Source of the DNA: Mycolicibacterium mageritense | Lineage (GTDB): Bacteria > Actinomycetota > Actinomycetes > Mycobacteriales > Mycobacteriaceae | Length of the DNA stretch: 64,000 bases | Direction: 5' to 3' | Assembly (NCBI RefSeq): GCF_010727475.1 | Contig: NZ_AP022567.1 | Coordinates: 2,232,001-2,296,000, forward strand | In this document: piece after piece, positions 54,231-63,667 of the stretch | Layout: every line of letters begins with the position of its first letter | How positions within the stretch are numbered: the stretch's first letter is position 1 | Made by a program: the position numbers and the translations under genes | Notes under the pieces: model-generated | What the model was told of the DNA's origin: nothing | Database searches by the model: none | What the model saw: the letters and a program-made list of their open reading frames with translations, nothing else

Positions 54231-54259
54231 TATTGAGTGTCGCCTGGCGACACCGTCAA
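54231..54259 (-). promoter_or_regulatory. GMC-operon promoter with 17-bp palindrome filling the -35/-10 spacer
   Basis: On the minus strand -35 TTGACG (54254-54259) and a -10-like TCAATA (54231-54236) are 17 bp apart, and that spacer (54237-54253) is exactly GTGTCGCC-A-GGCGACAC, a perfect 8-bp inverted repeat with a 1-nt centre. The PucR gene next door is the obvious candidate regulator. Confidence 0.6.
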
Positions 54260-54347
54260 AGCTAGTGACGGCCGCCGACGGGCACGAGCCCCAGACTGCG
54301 AAGAGCGACGACGCATGGGTGCACAGGGTGTGCAGGGGCTTGGTGTC

Positions 54348-55910
54348 TCAAGGCTGGTTCTGCCGTTGCAGCAGGTCATGTCCGCGCACCGCGAAGATCA
54401 GGGCCTGGCGCGTGTCGGGGTCGTCGAGTGAGCGCCCGAGCAGGCTCGTGATGCGCTCCAGGCGGTAGTACAGCGTGCGTCGTTGCACGAACAACGCCTG
54501 GGCCGCTTGAGATTTGTTGCCGTCACAGGACAGGTAGGTCCGCAGCGTCGGCAGCAACGGGTTGGTCGCCTTGGCGTCGTGTTTGAGGATCGGCCCCAGC
54601 TCGTCCTCGATGTAGCGGGCGAGCTCGGGGCCGCCCGCCAGCGAGGCCAGCAGCCGCAGCACACCGAGATCGTCGAACCGGTGTACGGCCTTGTCGGGGC
54701 GCGCGGCCGCGACCGACGCCGCGCTGCGCGCCTGTTCGACCGCAGTCGGCAGCTGGCCGGCAGTGACCGGCCTGCTGAGGCCCGCCCGCACGTTCGCCGC
54801 GGTCAATCGCTCCACCACCTGCTTTTCCGAGCTCGTCCGTGGCAGGCCCATCACGGCCAGGGTGTGCTCACCCAGATCGGCGACCACTGCAGGCAGATGC
54901 AGTGCCCAGCACATCTCCTCGATGGCCTCGTCACTGGTGTTGCCTGCCGGGGTTTCCCGGCACACGAACACCGCGAGCAGGGCCCGGTCGCGCAGATCCC
55001 GCCCGATGCGCAGTGCCCTGGCGACGAACGCGTCGCCCGAGATGTCGCCCAGCAGCAGGCGGCTGACCAGCGCGTTCTGGCGTTGCGCTGACCGGGCGCC
55101 GCTCTCACGCGCGCCCAGCAGCGCGATCGCGATGCCGTCGGTGGCCCGGTCGACCGCGTAGGACGCGGTGCCTGCCACCGTCGCGCCGCCGTGCAGCACG
55201 TGCAGCCAGCCCCACCGTTCGCCCCGCAGCACGACGGCGCGTCGGGTGCAGTTGCGCGCCTCGTTGACGTTGCCGTCGGTGGACATCGAATCGTGGTCGA
55301 TGCGGGAATGGTGTTCCCATTCGGTGAGCACCTCGTCGCCTGCCGGCGTGCCACCGGAGTAGGCGACGATCTGGCGCGTCGCGTCTTCGAGGACTGCGGG
55401 GTGCCCCACCTCGGCGCTGAGTGCATCGGTGAAGGCACCCGGGTCGCCGCCGGCCAGCAGCAGCTGCATGAAGCTCGCGTTGAGCCGCTCGTAGGCACTC
55501 AGGTCGAGCACGCGCTGGTCGACGATCGACTCGTGCACCTGGGCCGAGACCTCGACGAACGGCAGCTCGCCGTCGAGTCCGACGACCGGAAAGTTGCGCT
55601 CGTTCGCCGCGTCGATCAACGCCTGCGGCATGGTGTCGAACGCGCGCCCGCTGAGCTCGATGATGAGCACCGCGGCTTCGGAATCGGCGATCTGCGTGAT
55701 GTACTCGCGTTGGCGTTCCGGCGTGGATCCGATGCCGAGACCGGCGGTCAGCAACATCTCGCCGCCGGTGAGAAACTTTGCGATGTCCGGGATTTCGGTG
55801 GGGTGCACCCATCGCACAGTGCGCCCGAGGCCCTCGACCCCGGCGTAGATTTTCATCGGGACACGCGTGAACACCTCGAGTTCGAGTGCTGCACGAACGG
55901 TCATCGCCAT
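54348..55910 (-). CDS. PucR/CdaR-family transcriptional regulator
   Basis: 520 aa. The N-terminal PucR ligand domain starts VRAALELEVFTRVPMKIYAG and includes LTGGEMLLTAGLGIG. A GGDEF-like middle is followed by the C-terminal helix-turn-helix (LRTYLSCDGNKSQAAQALFV, RRTLYYRLERITSLLGRSLD). PucR-type proteins activate purine, allantoin, GABA or other nitrogen-compound catabolism in response to a pathway metabolite. It lies between the minus-strand GMC cluster and the divergent ThDP/SDR genes, so it probably controls both. ATG 55910 has AGGTGG upstream. Confidence 0.9.
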   Translation of the reverse strand: MAMTVRAALELEVFTRVPMKIYAGVEGLGRTVRWVHPTEIPDIAKFLTGGEMLLTAGLGIGSTPERQREYITQIADSEAAVLIIELSGRAFDTMPQALIDAANERNFPVVGLDGELPFVEVSAQVHESIVDQRVLDLSAYERLNASFMQLLLAGGDPGAFTDALSAEVGHPAVLEDATRQIVAYSGGTPAGDEVLTEWEHHSRIDHDSMSTDGNVNEARNCTRRAVVLRGERWGWLHVLHGGATVAGTASYAVDRATDGIAIALLGARESGARSAQRQNALVSRLLLGDISGDAFVARALRIGRDLRDRALLAVFVCRETPAGNTSDEAIEEMCWALHLPAVVADLGEHTLAVMGLPRTSSEKQVVERLTAANVRAGLSRPVTAGQLPTAVEQARSAASVAAARPDKAVHRFDDLGVLRLLASLAGGPELARYIEDELGPILKHDAKATNPLLPTLRTYLSCDGNKSQAAQALFVQRRTLYYRLERITSLLGRSLDDPDTRQALIFAVRGHDLLQRQNQP

Positions 55911-55940
55911 GATCGCCACCACCTTCCGGCGGACACATTG

Positions 55941-55980
55941 TGCAGCAATTTCTTGATGCACTGCTCAAATTGAGTCTAAC
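55941..55980 (+). promoter_or_regulatory. Candidate promoter/operator of the ThDP-SDR operon
   Basis: TGCAGCAA (55941-55948) and TTGATGCA (55953-55960) form an imperfect palindrome (7 of 8 pairs). TTGATG (55953-55958) with TCTAAC (55975-55980), 16 bp apart, could be -35/-10. It is located in the PucR/ThDP divergent region. Confidence 0.35.
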
Positions 55981-56059
55981 GAGATGCCGGCCACCGTGGG
56001 CAGACTGGTCGCAAGATCGCCGCTCTGTCGCTCAAGACGCAACACCGAAAGGATCCTCA

Positions 56060-57844
56060 ATGCCCAGGCTCAACGGCGGGCAGGTCATCGCCCGAATCCT
56101 CAAGGAGTACGGAGTCCCCTATGTGGCAGGTATTCCCGGCCACGGCATCTGGGGGCTGATGGACGCGTTCAACGAGGACGAGTCCAAGATTCCGTTCATC
56201 CAGACCTATCACGAGCAGAGCGCGGTACACCTCGCCGACGGGTTCTACCGGGTATCCGGCACCCCGATGTACGCTGTCACGTCGATCGGCGCGGGCGCCT
56301 CCAACACCGTGCTGGGTCTCGCCACTGCCTACAGCGACTCGACGAGCGTGCTGGTGATCACCGGTGGGCCGCCGCGCCACATGCGGGGCCGCGGCGTGCT
56401 CCAGGAGCTGGAACGCCAGAAGGACAACGGTTTTCCGCAGGTCGCCGAGGCGGTGTCCAAGCGCAGCTGGGTCGCCAACAGCATCGAGGATCTGCCGTTC
56501 ATCATGCACCGGGCGTTCTCGACGATGCTCACGGGCCGCCGGGGCCCTGCGCACATCGAGGTGCCGTGGGATCTGCACGCCGAGACGGCCGAGGTCAACT
56601 TCCACGACCTGGCGCGACGTCTTCCGGTCGGCCTGCAGTACCCGGATCCCGAGGCCATCGAGCGTGCCGTCAGCCTGCTGGGCACCGCCAAACGGCCCGT
56701 GATCGTCGTGGGCGGAGGTGCGATCAGCGCGAACGCGACCGACGAGGTCCGCGCCCTTGCCGAGGGTTTGAACATCCCGGTCGTCACCACGTGGAACGGC
56801 AAGAGCGCCTTCCCCGAGGACCACGAGCTCTTCGTCGGCAGTGTCGGCCAGACCGGAACCATCCACGGCAACTACCTGGCCGCCAACGCCGACGTGGTGG
56901 TGTCCATCGGCTGTCGGTTCACCGACTGGTCCTCATCGAGTTACGCCAAGGGACAGTCGTTTTCGTTCCCGCCGGCCAAGCTCATCCACATCGACATCGA
57001 CCCGCACGAGATCGGCAAGATCTACCCGGCCGAGGTCGGCATCCTGGCCGATGCCAAGCCCGCGGTGGCCGCGATCGTGGCCTCACTGCCGGCCAAGCCC
57101 GACCGCACCGACTACCTTGCCGAGGTCGCGCAGCGCAAGGCCGACTGGGAGAACGAACTCTCCACTCGCCGCGACACCGACCGCTTCCCGTTCACGCTGC
57201 AGCGCCCACTGGCCGCGTTGCGCAACGTGATGGACCGCAGCGGCATCGTGCTGGCCGGTTCCGGCAACACGCAGGGCGCGGTCAAGCAGACCTTCCCGGT
57301 CTATGAACCCCGCACGCACCTCACCACCGGCGGCTTCTCGTCGATGGGCTGGCCCGTGCCCGCCGCACTCGGCGCCAAACTGGCTGCGCCCGAACGTCAG
57401 GTCGCGACCATCACGGGCGACGGCGACTTCCTGATGACCGCCCAGGAGATCGGCGTGGCCATCCAGCACGACATCCCGGTGGTGTTCATCGTGCAGGACA
57501 ACTCCGGGTACATCTCGATCCGCGGTGGCCAGCGCAACGCGACCGACCGCATCATCGGCACCGAGTTCAACCGGCCCGACGGCACGCCGTACAGCCCGAG
57601 CTTCAAGGCCCTGGGCGAGTCGTTCGGCCTCGAGTCCTTCCGGGTGGACTCCGCCGCGGATCTGGAGCCGACGTTCAAGCGGGCATTCGACGCGAAGGCG
57701 CCGGTCCTGGTGGAGGTTCCCACCGACCGCGACCTGGCGAGCCCGTTCGTGCCCGGCTGGCTGGACTTCCCGCCGCTGCCGCACATCACCGACGAGCGTG
57801 CCGACGAGTACCGCGCGAACCGCGCCGGCGAACAGCACCAGTAG
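56060..57844 (+). CDS. Thiamine-diphosphate-dependent enzyme (acetolactate synthase-like)
   Basis: 594 aa. The catalytic Glu of the N-terminal Pyr domain is in IQTYHEQSAVHLADGF (~residue 57), the middle domain has RPVIVVGGGAISANATDEV, and the ThDP-Mg motif is GDGDFLMTAQEIGVAI...QDN. It belongs to the large AHAS/IolD/Gcl/Xsc/oxalyl-CoA decarboxylase group; the particular reaction cannot be assigned. No small AHAS subunit is nearby and the PucR context argues for catabolic C-C cleavage over branched-chain synthesis. GAAAGGA precedes the ATG. The SDR follows 34 bp later. Confidence 0.9.
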   Translation: MPRLNGGQVIARILKEYGVPYVAGIPGHGIWGLMDAFNEDESKIPFIQTYHEQSAVHLADGFYRVSGTPMYAVTSIGAGASNTVLGLATAYSDSTSVLVITGGPPRHMRGRGVLQELERQKDNGFPQVAEAVSKRSWVANSIEDLPFIMHRAFSTMLTGRRGPAHIEVPWDLHAETAEVNFHDLARRLPVGLQYPDPEAIERAVSLLGTAKRPVIVVGGGAISANATDEVRALAEGLNIPVVTTWNGKSAFPEDHELFVGSVGQTGTIHGNYLAANADVVVSIGCRFTDWSSSSYAKGQSFSFPPAKLIHIDIDPHEIGKIYPAEVGILADAKPAVAAIVASLPAKPDRTDYLAEVAQRKADWENELSTRRDTDRFPFTLQRPLAALRNVMDRSGIVLAGSGNTQGAVKQTFPVYEPRTHLTTGGFSSMGWPVPAALGAKLAAPERQVATITGDGDFLMTAQEIGVAIQHDIPVVFIVQDNSGYISIRGGQRNATDRIIGTEFNRPDGTPYSPSFKALGESFGLESFRVDSAADLEPTFKRAFDAKAPVLVEVPTDRDLASPFVPGWLDFPPLPHITDERADEYRANRAGEQHQ

Positions 57845-57878
57845 ACCCAAGGCCACGGCCAGATCACGAGGAGGACTC

Positions 57879-58742
57879 ATGGCCCGTCTGGCCGGAAAAG
57901 TCGCATTGATCACGGGAGCGGCCCGCGGGCAGGGCCGCTCGCATGCGCTGCGGCTGGCTGAGGAAGGCGCCGACATCATCGCGCTCGACATCTGCGGGCA
58001 GATCGACACCGTCCCGTACCCGATGGCCGACTCCGACGATCTGGTGACCACGGCCGACCTCGTCAAGAGCCGCGGCAGGCGCGTCGTCGCGGCCGAGGTC
58101 GACGTCCGGGATCTGGCAGGACTGAAAGCCGCTGTCGACCACGGCGTTTCGGAGCTCGGCAGGCTCGACGTCGTGGTCGCGAATGCCGGGACGCTCAACG
58201 ACACCGCACCGCTGTGGGAGCTGTCCGAACAACAGTTCACCGATCAGATCGACGTGAACCTGACCGGCGTGTGGAAGACCATCAAGGCCACCGTGCCAAC
58301 CCTGTTGCGGCAGAACGAGGGTGGCGCCGTCATCCTCATCAGTTCGATCTCCGGCCTCACGGTCGAACTCAACGTGGGCCACTACGCGGCGTCCAAACAC
58401 GGCGTGAACGGGCTCATGCGCACCCTGTCCGGCGAACTGGCGCCCTACGGGATTCGGGTCAACTCGATCAATCCGACCAACGTGAACACCCTGATGATCA
58501 ACAACCCCCGCTACAACCGGTTGTTCGCCGGCGGTAAAGACGGTGCGTCGCAGGAGGATGCGTTGCCGGCGCTGACCGCGATGCACGCGTTGCCCGTTCC
58601 GTTCCTCGACCCTGTCGACGTGAGCAATGCCGTGGTCTATCTGGCCAGTGCAGACGGTCGCTACATCACCGGTACGGCACACACGATCGATGCGGGTGCC
58701 CTGAACCCGTTCAAGGCACCGCACCTGAGCACCACCGGTTAG
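57879..58742 (+). CDS. Mycofactocin-coupled SDR-family oxidoreductase
   Basis: 287 aa. It shows VALITGAARGQGRSHALRLA, EGADIIALDIC, an insertion with YPMADSDDLVTTADLVKSRG, NAGTLND, and catalytic Ser with Tyr/Lys in HYAASKHGV; NPTNVNTLMINN and LPVPFLDP close the signature. These match the mycofactocin-type SDR at 39285 in all key blocks. It is translated after GAGGA, in an operon with the ThDP enzyme, so it may oxidise the alcohol that the ThDP enzyme then cleaves. The stop overlaps the convergent aldo/keto reductase by 4 bp. Confidence 0.92.
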   Translation: MARLAGKVALITGAARGQGRSHALRLAEEGADIIALDICGQIDTVPYPMADSDDLVTTADLVKSRGRRVVAAEVDVRDLAGLKAAVDHGVSELGRLDVVVANAGTLNDTAPLWELSEQQFTDQIDVNLTGVWKTIKATVPTLLRQNEGGAVILISSISGLTVELNVGHYAASKHGVNGLMRTLSGELAPYGIRVNSINPTNVNTLMINNPRYNRLFAGGKDGASQEDALPALTAMHALPVPFLDPVDVSNAVVYLASADGRYITGTAHTIDAGALNPFKAPHLSTTG

Positions 58743-59758
58743 GAACCGGGCGTCGGCGCATCGTCACGGATGAGATGCGCCGACCGCAGGTCGTCCCACA
58801 GCTGTTGGGGCACAGCGGAATCGAACAGGTCGGCATTGCGCTGCTGCTGATCGGCGTTGCGTGCGCCAATACATATGCTGGCCACCGCCGGGTGTGCATA
58901 GGCGAACTGCAGCGCCACCGCGGGCAGCGCGACGCGGTGGCGGCGGCAGATCTCCTCGATGCGCGCCGCCTTCTCCAGCACGGCCCGGGGCGCAGGCCCG
59001 TAGTTGAAGCGTGCCCCCGGTACCGGTCCCGTCGCGAGCACCCCGCTGTTGTACACACCACCGAGGATCAGGCCGATACCGCGCTCTTCGCAGATCGGCA
59101 GCAGCGCGTCGAGTGGCTCCTGCTCCAGCAGCGTGTACCGGCCGGCGAGCAGACACAGGTCGGAATCTGTGGCCTTGACGGCCTCGGCCATGACGTCTGT
59201 TTCGTTGACGCCGAAGCCGATTGCCTTCACCACACCCTGGTCGCGTAGGGATTCCAGGGCGGGGAACGCGCTGACGATCGCCTGCCGGAAGAGGTCGGGC
59301 TGGGCCGCACCGTGGGTGTAGCGGTCGCAATCGTGGACGAACAGCACGTCGAACCGGTCGGTCAGCATGCGTTGCATGCTCTGTTCGACCGCGCGCATCA
59401 CACCGTCGTAGCTGTAGTCGTAGTCCGCGACAAACGGTGGGATGTCGCGGTATTGACCGTTGTCCCGCGGCGCGCCGAGCGTCGGGGTGAGCACCCGCCC
59501 AACCTTGGTCGACAACACCAACTGGGCGCGGTCGTACCCGCGGAGCGCGTGACCGAGGCGGTACTCGCTGAGCCCGTTGCCGTAACCCGGCGCGGTGTCG
59601 AAGTACCGGACTCCCTGGCCCCAGGCCTGGGCGACCATGTCGTGTGCCGCGGCATCGGTGAACGTTCCGTTGAAGTTCCCGATCGGGGCGCCACCGTAGC
59701 CGACCGCCGTGAATGCCAGCCCCGACCGTTCATGCACCCGGACCTCGGCCACGTTCAT
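58739..59758 (-). CDS. Aldo/keto reductase (D-threo-aldose / L-fucose dehydrogenase type)
   Basis: 339 aa TIM-barrel AKR. The catalytic Asp and Tyr are in RYFDTAPGYGNGLSEYRLG, the Lys in VLSTKVGRVL and the His in LFVHDCDRY. The long GRVLTPTLGAPRDNGQY insertion and overall pattern suit aldose 1-dehydrogenases, which make aldonolactones from sugars. It converges with the SDR (4-bp overlap). The ATG at 59758 has AAAGGTGG about 9 nt upstream. Confidence 0.9.
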   Translation of the reverse strand: MNVAEVRVHERSGLAFTAVGYGGAPIGNFNGTFTDAAAHDMVAQAWGQGVRYFDTAPGYGNGLSEYRLGHALRGYDRAQLVLSTKVGRVLTPTLGAPRDNGQYRDIPPFVADYDYSYDGVMRAVEQSMQRMLTDRFDVLFVHDCDRYTHGAAQPDLFRQAIVSAFPALESLRDQGVVKAIGFGVNETDVMAEAVKATDSDLCLLAGRYTLLEQEPLDALLPICEERGIGLILGGVYNSGVLATGPVPGARFNYGPAPRAVLEKAARIEEICRRHRVALPAVALQFAYAHPAVASICIGARNADQQQRNADLFDSAVPQQLWDDLRSAHLIRDDAPTPGS

Positions 59759-60046
59759 GCCCGTCACCCACCTTTGCCCTCGAAAAGCACTCAACAGCAC
59801 TGTTTTTGATGAGCGTAGTGCCGGTACGACGTCCTTGACCTGCACAAACCGGGCAGCATCCGTCGCCCGGATTGCACAGTGTGCGCCCAGCGGCAGAACG
59901 AGTGATGTGCGTCACCTACACTCGCCGGCCAACTTCATCAAACCGTGACGATGGGGTCTGAGCAGGGTTTACCCGCTCACAGCAAATTTCGGTGAGGATC
60001 GAGGGCATGACGACCGCCGAACAAGGCGGATAATGACGGGATTGCC
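59759..60046. other. 288-bp divergent region
   Basis: Between the AKR and LCP genes. It holds a candidate CRP site (59902-59915) and an 8-codon open frame (60007-60033) with GAGG upstream, 13 nt before the LCP start. No RNA gene is recognisable. Confidence 0.4.
59902..59915. promoter_or_regulatory. Candidate CRP/FNR-family binding site
   Basis: GTGA-TGTGCG-TCAC is the core of the mycobacterial CRP consensus TGTGA(N6)TCACA. It is 132 bp upstream of the LCP gene and 144 bp upstream of the aldo/keto reductase, so either may be the target. The outer positions do not match (A and C). Confidence 0.4.
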
Positions 60047-61678
60047 ATGTCAACGCCGCCTCCGCCCGCCCACACCCAGCGCCAACCCCGGCACCGGCTC
60101 CCGCACCGCCGCGCCCGCCGGGGCCTGCGGATTGCCCGCAGGGCGCTCGTCGGGCTGACCGCGCTGTCGGTGCTGGCAGGCACCGGGATGGGCTGGGTGA
60201 CCTATCACGGCGTGCTCGAAGGCATCACCACATCCAACGCGTTGGCCGGTGAGTCGGGGTCCACGGGCGACACAGAGAACATCCTGATCATGGGCCTCGA
60301 CAGCCGGCTCGACCAGCACGGCAACCCGCTGCCCGAGGAGATCTACCAGGCGCTGCACGCGGGTGACGAGACCGTGGGCGGCTACAACGCCAACGTGCTG
60401 ATCGTCGTGCACCTGCCCGGGGACGGCAGGCCCGCCACCGCATTCTCGATCCCTCGCGACGATTACGTCGACCTGGCGGGCTGCGACACCAAACCGTGCA
60501 AGGGCAAGGTCAAGCAGGCATACGGCTTCGCCTACCAGCGCGAGATGGAGTCGCTCGAATCCGAGTCCGGGACCAAGGCCGAGCACGAACAGCAGGCGCG
60601 CGAGGCGGGACGCAAAGCCGAGATCGCCACGGTGCGCAATCTGCTCGGCATTCCCATCGACCACTTCGTCGAGGTGACCCTGGGTGCGTTCTTCCAGATC
60701 GCCACGGCCGTCGCACCCATCACGGTGTGCCTGAATGCCGACACCGCAGATCCCTACTCGGGGGCCGATTTTCACAAAGGTGTCCAGCAGATCGATGCCG
60801 CGCAGGCGATGGCGTTCGTGCGGCAGCGGCGTGACATCAACGACGAGAACTTCACCGACCTCGACCGCACGCGGCGGCAACAGGCGTTCATCGCGGCGTT
60901 GGTCGCGCGCCTCGGTGAGAGCGGTGCGCTCAACAATGCCGGCACCCTGCGCAACCTGCTCAACGTGGTCAAGCAGAACGTGGCACTGGATGCCGGGTTC
61001 GACCTCGCCAGTTTCGCGAGCCGAGCGACCGCGCTGACCGACAAGCCGCCGTCGCTGTACACGTTGCCCATCAAGGAATTCGGGCAGAACTCGCTCGGCG
61101 AGGACGTGAACATCGTCGACGTCAAGACCATCCGTACGATCGTCGCCGACCTCGTGAAGGATCCCAGCGCTTCGACGTCCACCACGACGACCAAGGCCGC
61201 CCCGGCGCTCGAAGGGCACGGCGCGATCCTGGACGTCGTCAACGCGTCCACTTACAGCGGCCTGGCCGCTCAGCTCGAAACCACGTTCACCGCAAAAGGT
61301 TTCACCGAAGGTCAGATCGGTGACGCCGAAACACTGTCCGCCAGCACCACCATCGACTACGGGCAGGGCGCGCAGACCGCGGCCCAGGCGCTCGCGACTC
61401 ACCTCGGCGTCACCGCCACGGCGTCGGACTACGTTGCGGCCGACACCGTGCAATTGACCATCGGCACCGACTTTCCCGGCGAGGACTACCTCAACGGCGA
61501 GGCCACCACGACGGACGCCACCGAGAGCACCGATTCACTCGGCTCGACGGAAACCAGCGAGTCGACGACGCCGGACACCCCGGTCACCACCGTGGCCGCG
61601 ACTGCCACCGGCACCTACAGCCCGGCACCTACCGACCTGACCCAGATGACCGCATCAGGCGTGCCCTGCGTGAAATAG
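60047..61678 (+). CDS. LytR-CpsA-Psr (LCP) family cell-wall ligase with LytR_C domain
   Basis: 543 aa. A basic cytoplasmic N-terminus is followed by one helix (ALVGLTALSVLAGTGMGWV, ~residues 34-52) and the extracellular LCP domain with NILIMGLDSR, AFSIPRDDYVDL and the Arg-rich DRTRRQQAFIAAL. The C-terminal LytR_C region (~395-480; AILDVVNASTYSGLAAQL) is followed by a Thr/Ser-rich tail. In mycobacteria LCP proteins attach arabinogalactan to peptidoglycan. It converges with the sensor kinase gene (6-bp gap). Confidence 0.93.
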   Translation: MSTPPPPAHTQRQPRHRLPHRRARRGLRIARRALVGLTALSVLAGTGMGWVTYHGVLEGITTSNALAGESGSTGDTENILIMGLDSRLDQHGNPLPEEIYQALHAGDETVGGYNANVLIVVHLPGDGRPATAFSIPRDDYVDLAGCDTKPCKGKVKQAYGFAYQREMESLESESGTKAEHEQQAREAGRKAEIATVRNLLGIPIDHFVEVTLGAFFQIATAVAPITVCLNADTADPYSGADFHKGVQQIDAAQAMAFVRQRRDINDENFTDLDRTRRQQAFIAALVARLGESGALNNAGTLRNLLNVVKQNVALDAGFDLASFASRATALTDKPPSLYTLPIKEFGQNSLGEDVNIVDVKTIRTIVADLVKDPSASTSTTTTKAAPALEGHGAILDVVNASTYSGLAAQLETTFTAKGFTEGQIGDAETLSASTTIDYGQGAQTAAQALATHLGVTATASDYVAADTVQLTIGTDFPGEDYLNGEATTTDATESTDSLGSTETSESTTPDTPVTTVAATATGTYSPAPTDLTQMTASGVPCVK

Positions 61679-61684
61679 GTTGGG

Positions 61685-62851
61685 CTACAAGGTCACCGTG
61701 ATCTGCGTGCCCGCACCGGGTTTCGACGATATGGCCATCGTGCCGCCGGTGGCCTCGATGCGAACCTGGAGCGACGCCAGCCCGATGTGACCCTCCGCGA
61801 CCGAGCGGGCAACGGTCGACGGATCGAATCCGGCGCCGTCGTCGGCCACCGTCAGGACGGTGCGCTCACCCTTGCGGTGCAGACCGACCGTGACGGTCGT
61901 CGCCTTGGCGTGCTTGCTCACGTTGGCCAGCAGTTCCCTCGCGGCCCGGTACAGCAGGCTCTGCGATGGCGGATGCCCGACGTCGTCGAGGTCGGCGACC
62001 ACCGGGATGTGGTTCCGGCTCTCGAACTGACGCACCAACTCCTGCACGGCCGGGGTGAGGCCGAGCTGCGCGAGTACCTGCGGGTGCAGCGCGGTCACAG
62101 TCGAGCGCAACCCCGTCGCGGTCTCCTGCAGGGCGGCGCGCACGCGGTCCAGCGCCGGATCGGGGTTGCGCTCGCGGATCTCGTCGAGGTCGAGGCGCGC
62201 GGCGAGCAGGGTCTGCAACGGGCCGTCGTGCAGATGTTCGGCGAGTTCGGCGTTGCGCAGATCATCGGCCCTGGTGGACTCCGAGACGAGCCGTCGACGC
62301 ACCTCGAGCAGGGCCTGCACGCGCGCCGAGCGCCGCACCAGCACGAACGACAAGGCCGTGGTGGCGACCGCGAGCCACGCGAGGAAACCGACGTGCATGT
62401 AGACGATGTTGGGCAGGCCCACGCGATCGTCGCGTTTGGAGTAGAGGATCCACACGCCCAGGTAGCCGAGCGCGGTGCCGCTGGCCAGGAGTGCGGTCAG
62501 GATCGGACGGTCTTGGAACGCAATGGATATGGGCAGCAGGAAGAACACCGGCAGCAACGCCGCGGTGGCCCCACCCGACACCGCGCACAGCGCCACGAGC
62601 ACCAGCACATCGACTGCCGTCGAGGCCCACTCGACCCACCGGGGCATGGGCCCGCGGAGCACGACCACGAGCCACACCACCGCCGCTGCGGCGTACACGC
62701 TCAGGATCACCGCGTAGACGGCGGGTAGCCAATGGTCGACTTCCCACACCGACACCAGCACGATGATCAGCCCGATGAGCGGCAGCCGGAGCACAGCCGA
62801 CACCCGGACCGGTTGTGTCGCAAAGAAATCGACGAGGCGGCTCGACGCCAT
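61685..62851 (-). CDS. Sensor histidine kinase, NarL/DegS type
   Basis: 388 aa. The N-terminal ~170 residues hold five to six helices and no large extracellular loop. Then HisKA_3 with AELAEHLHDGPLQTLLAARL (phosphoacceptor His ~208) and an HATPase domain: LLYRAARELLANVSKHAKAT, DDGAGFDP, GLASLQVRIEATGG. It begins 1 bp after the response-regulator stop, forming a two-gene unit. The signal is unknown; the short-looped membrane domain suggests membrane or intracellular sensing. Confidence 0.93.
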   Translation of the reverse strand: MASSRLVDFFATQPVRVSAVLRLPLIGLIIVLVSVWEVDHWLPAVYAVILSVYAAAAVVWLVVVLRGPMPRWVEWASTAVDVLVLVALCAVSGGATAALLPVFFLLPISIAFQDRPILTALLASGTALGYLGVWILYSKRDDRVGLPNIVYMHVGFLAWLAVATTALSFVLVRRSARVQALLEVRRRLVSESTRADDLRNAELAEHLHDGPLQTLLAARLDLDEIRERNPDPALDRVRAALQETATGLRSTVTALHPQVLAQLGLTPAVQELVRQFESRNHIPVVADLDDVGHPPSQSLLYRAARELLANVSKHAKATTVTVGLHRKGERTVLTVADDGAGFDPSTVARSVAEGHIGLASLQVRIEATGGTMAISSKPGAGTQITVTL

Positions 62852-62852
62852 G

Positions 62853-63491
62853 TCAGTCCAGCAGCCGGCGTCGCATCGCCTCGGCCACCGCGGCGGCACG
62901 GTCACCCACACCGAGCTTCTCGTAGAGCCGCTGCACGTGTGTCTTGACCGTCGACGGGGCCAGGTACAGCTCCTTGGCCATGGCAGGAATGCTGCGGCCT
63001 TGCGCGATCAGGTTCAGCACCTCGCGTTCGCGCGGGCTCAGCGTCGGGGCGTCGGGTTCGTTGCGCCTGCGGATCTCCCCCGCGAGCCCCGCGGTCAGGC
63101 TCGGGTCGATCACGTCGCGGCCCTTCGCACACGCAAGCACCGCGTTGACGAGCTCGCTGCGCGTGGATTCCTTGGACAGGAACCCCGCCGCCCCCTGCTG
63201 CAGTGCGGTGTAGACGATGGCCGATTCGTCGTGCGCTGATACCAGCAGGACGCGGGTGGGCAATTCGTCGCGCACGACGGCCGCCGCCACCTGGGCCCCG
63301 TCGAGTTGCGGCATGCGGTAGTCGAGCAGCGCGACCTGGGGCTTGTGGGTCTTGATGAGCTCAAGCGCGTCGGCGCCGTTGTCGGCCTCGGCGACGACGT
63401 CGATCTCACCGCTGGACGTCAAGGCCCGCACCACGCCCTCGCGGAACATCGGGTGGTCATCGCCCACCACGACCCGCACTTTGTCGGCCAT
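62853..63491 (-). CDS. LuxR/NarL-family response regulator
   Basis: 212 aa. The receiver has the acidic pair in VGDDHPMFREG, phosphoacceptor Asp57 in LLDYRMP and the conserved Lys in FLSKEST. The LuxR-type HTH is TLSPREREVLNLIAQGRSIP and KELYLAPSTVKTHVQRLYEK. The ATG at 63491 gives the conventional start. It is divergent from the small secreted protein gene, a candidate target, and co-transcribed with its kinase. Confidence 0.95.
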   Translation of the reverse strand: MADKVRVVVGDDHPMFREGVVRALTSSGEIDVVAEADNGADALELIKTHKPQVALLDYRMPQLDGAQVAAAVVRDELPTRVLLVSAHDESAIVYTALQQGAAGFLSKESTRSELVNAVLACAKGRDVIDPSLTAGLAGEIRRRNEPDAPTLSPREREVLNLIAQGRSIPAMAKELYLAPSTVKTHVQRLYEKLGVGDRAAAVAEAMRRRLLD

Positions 63492-63667
63492 GCGGCACAG
63501 CATCGCACAACCGTGGGGCCACGTTCCGCCGATTGGGGGACAAGGGATTCAGCCGCCATACCCGCCGGTCGGGCGACAGATCTTGCGCGCCGCGGGCGGC
63601 ACAGTGGATACATCGCCGGCAACACCCGGCAGACAACCGAAAGAACCACTCACACAGGAGAATTCAG

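Noticed and set aside
57083..58240. 385-codon open frame antisense to the ThDP enzyme and SDR
   Set aside because: Low-complexity Arg/Val/Gly translation; both sense-strand genes have full catalytic motifs.
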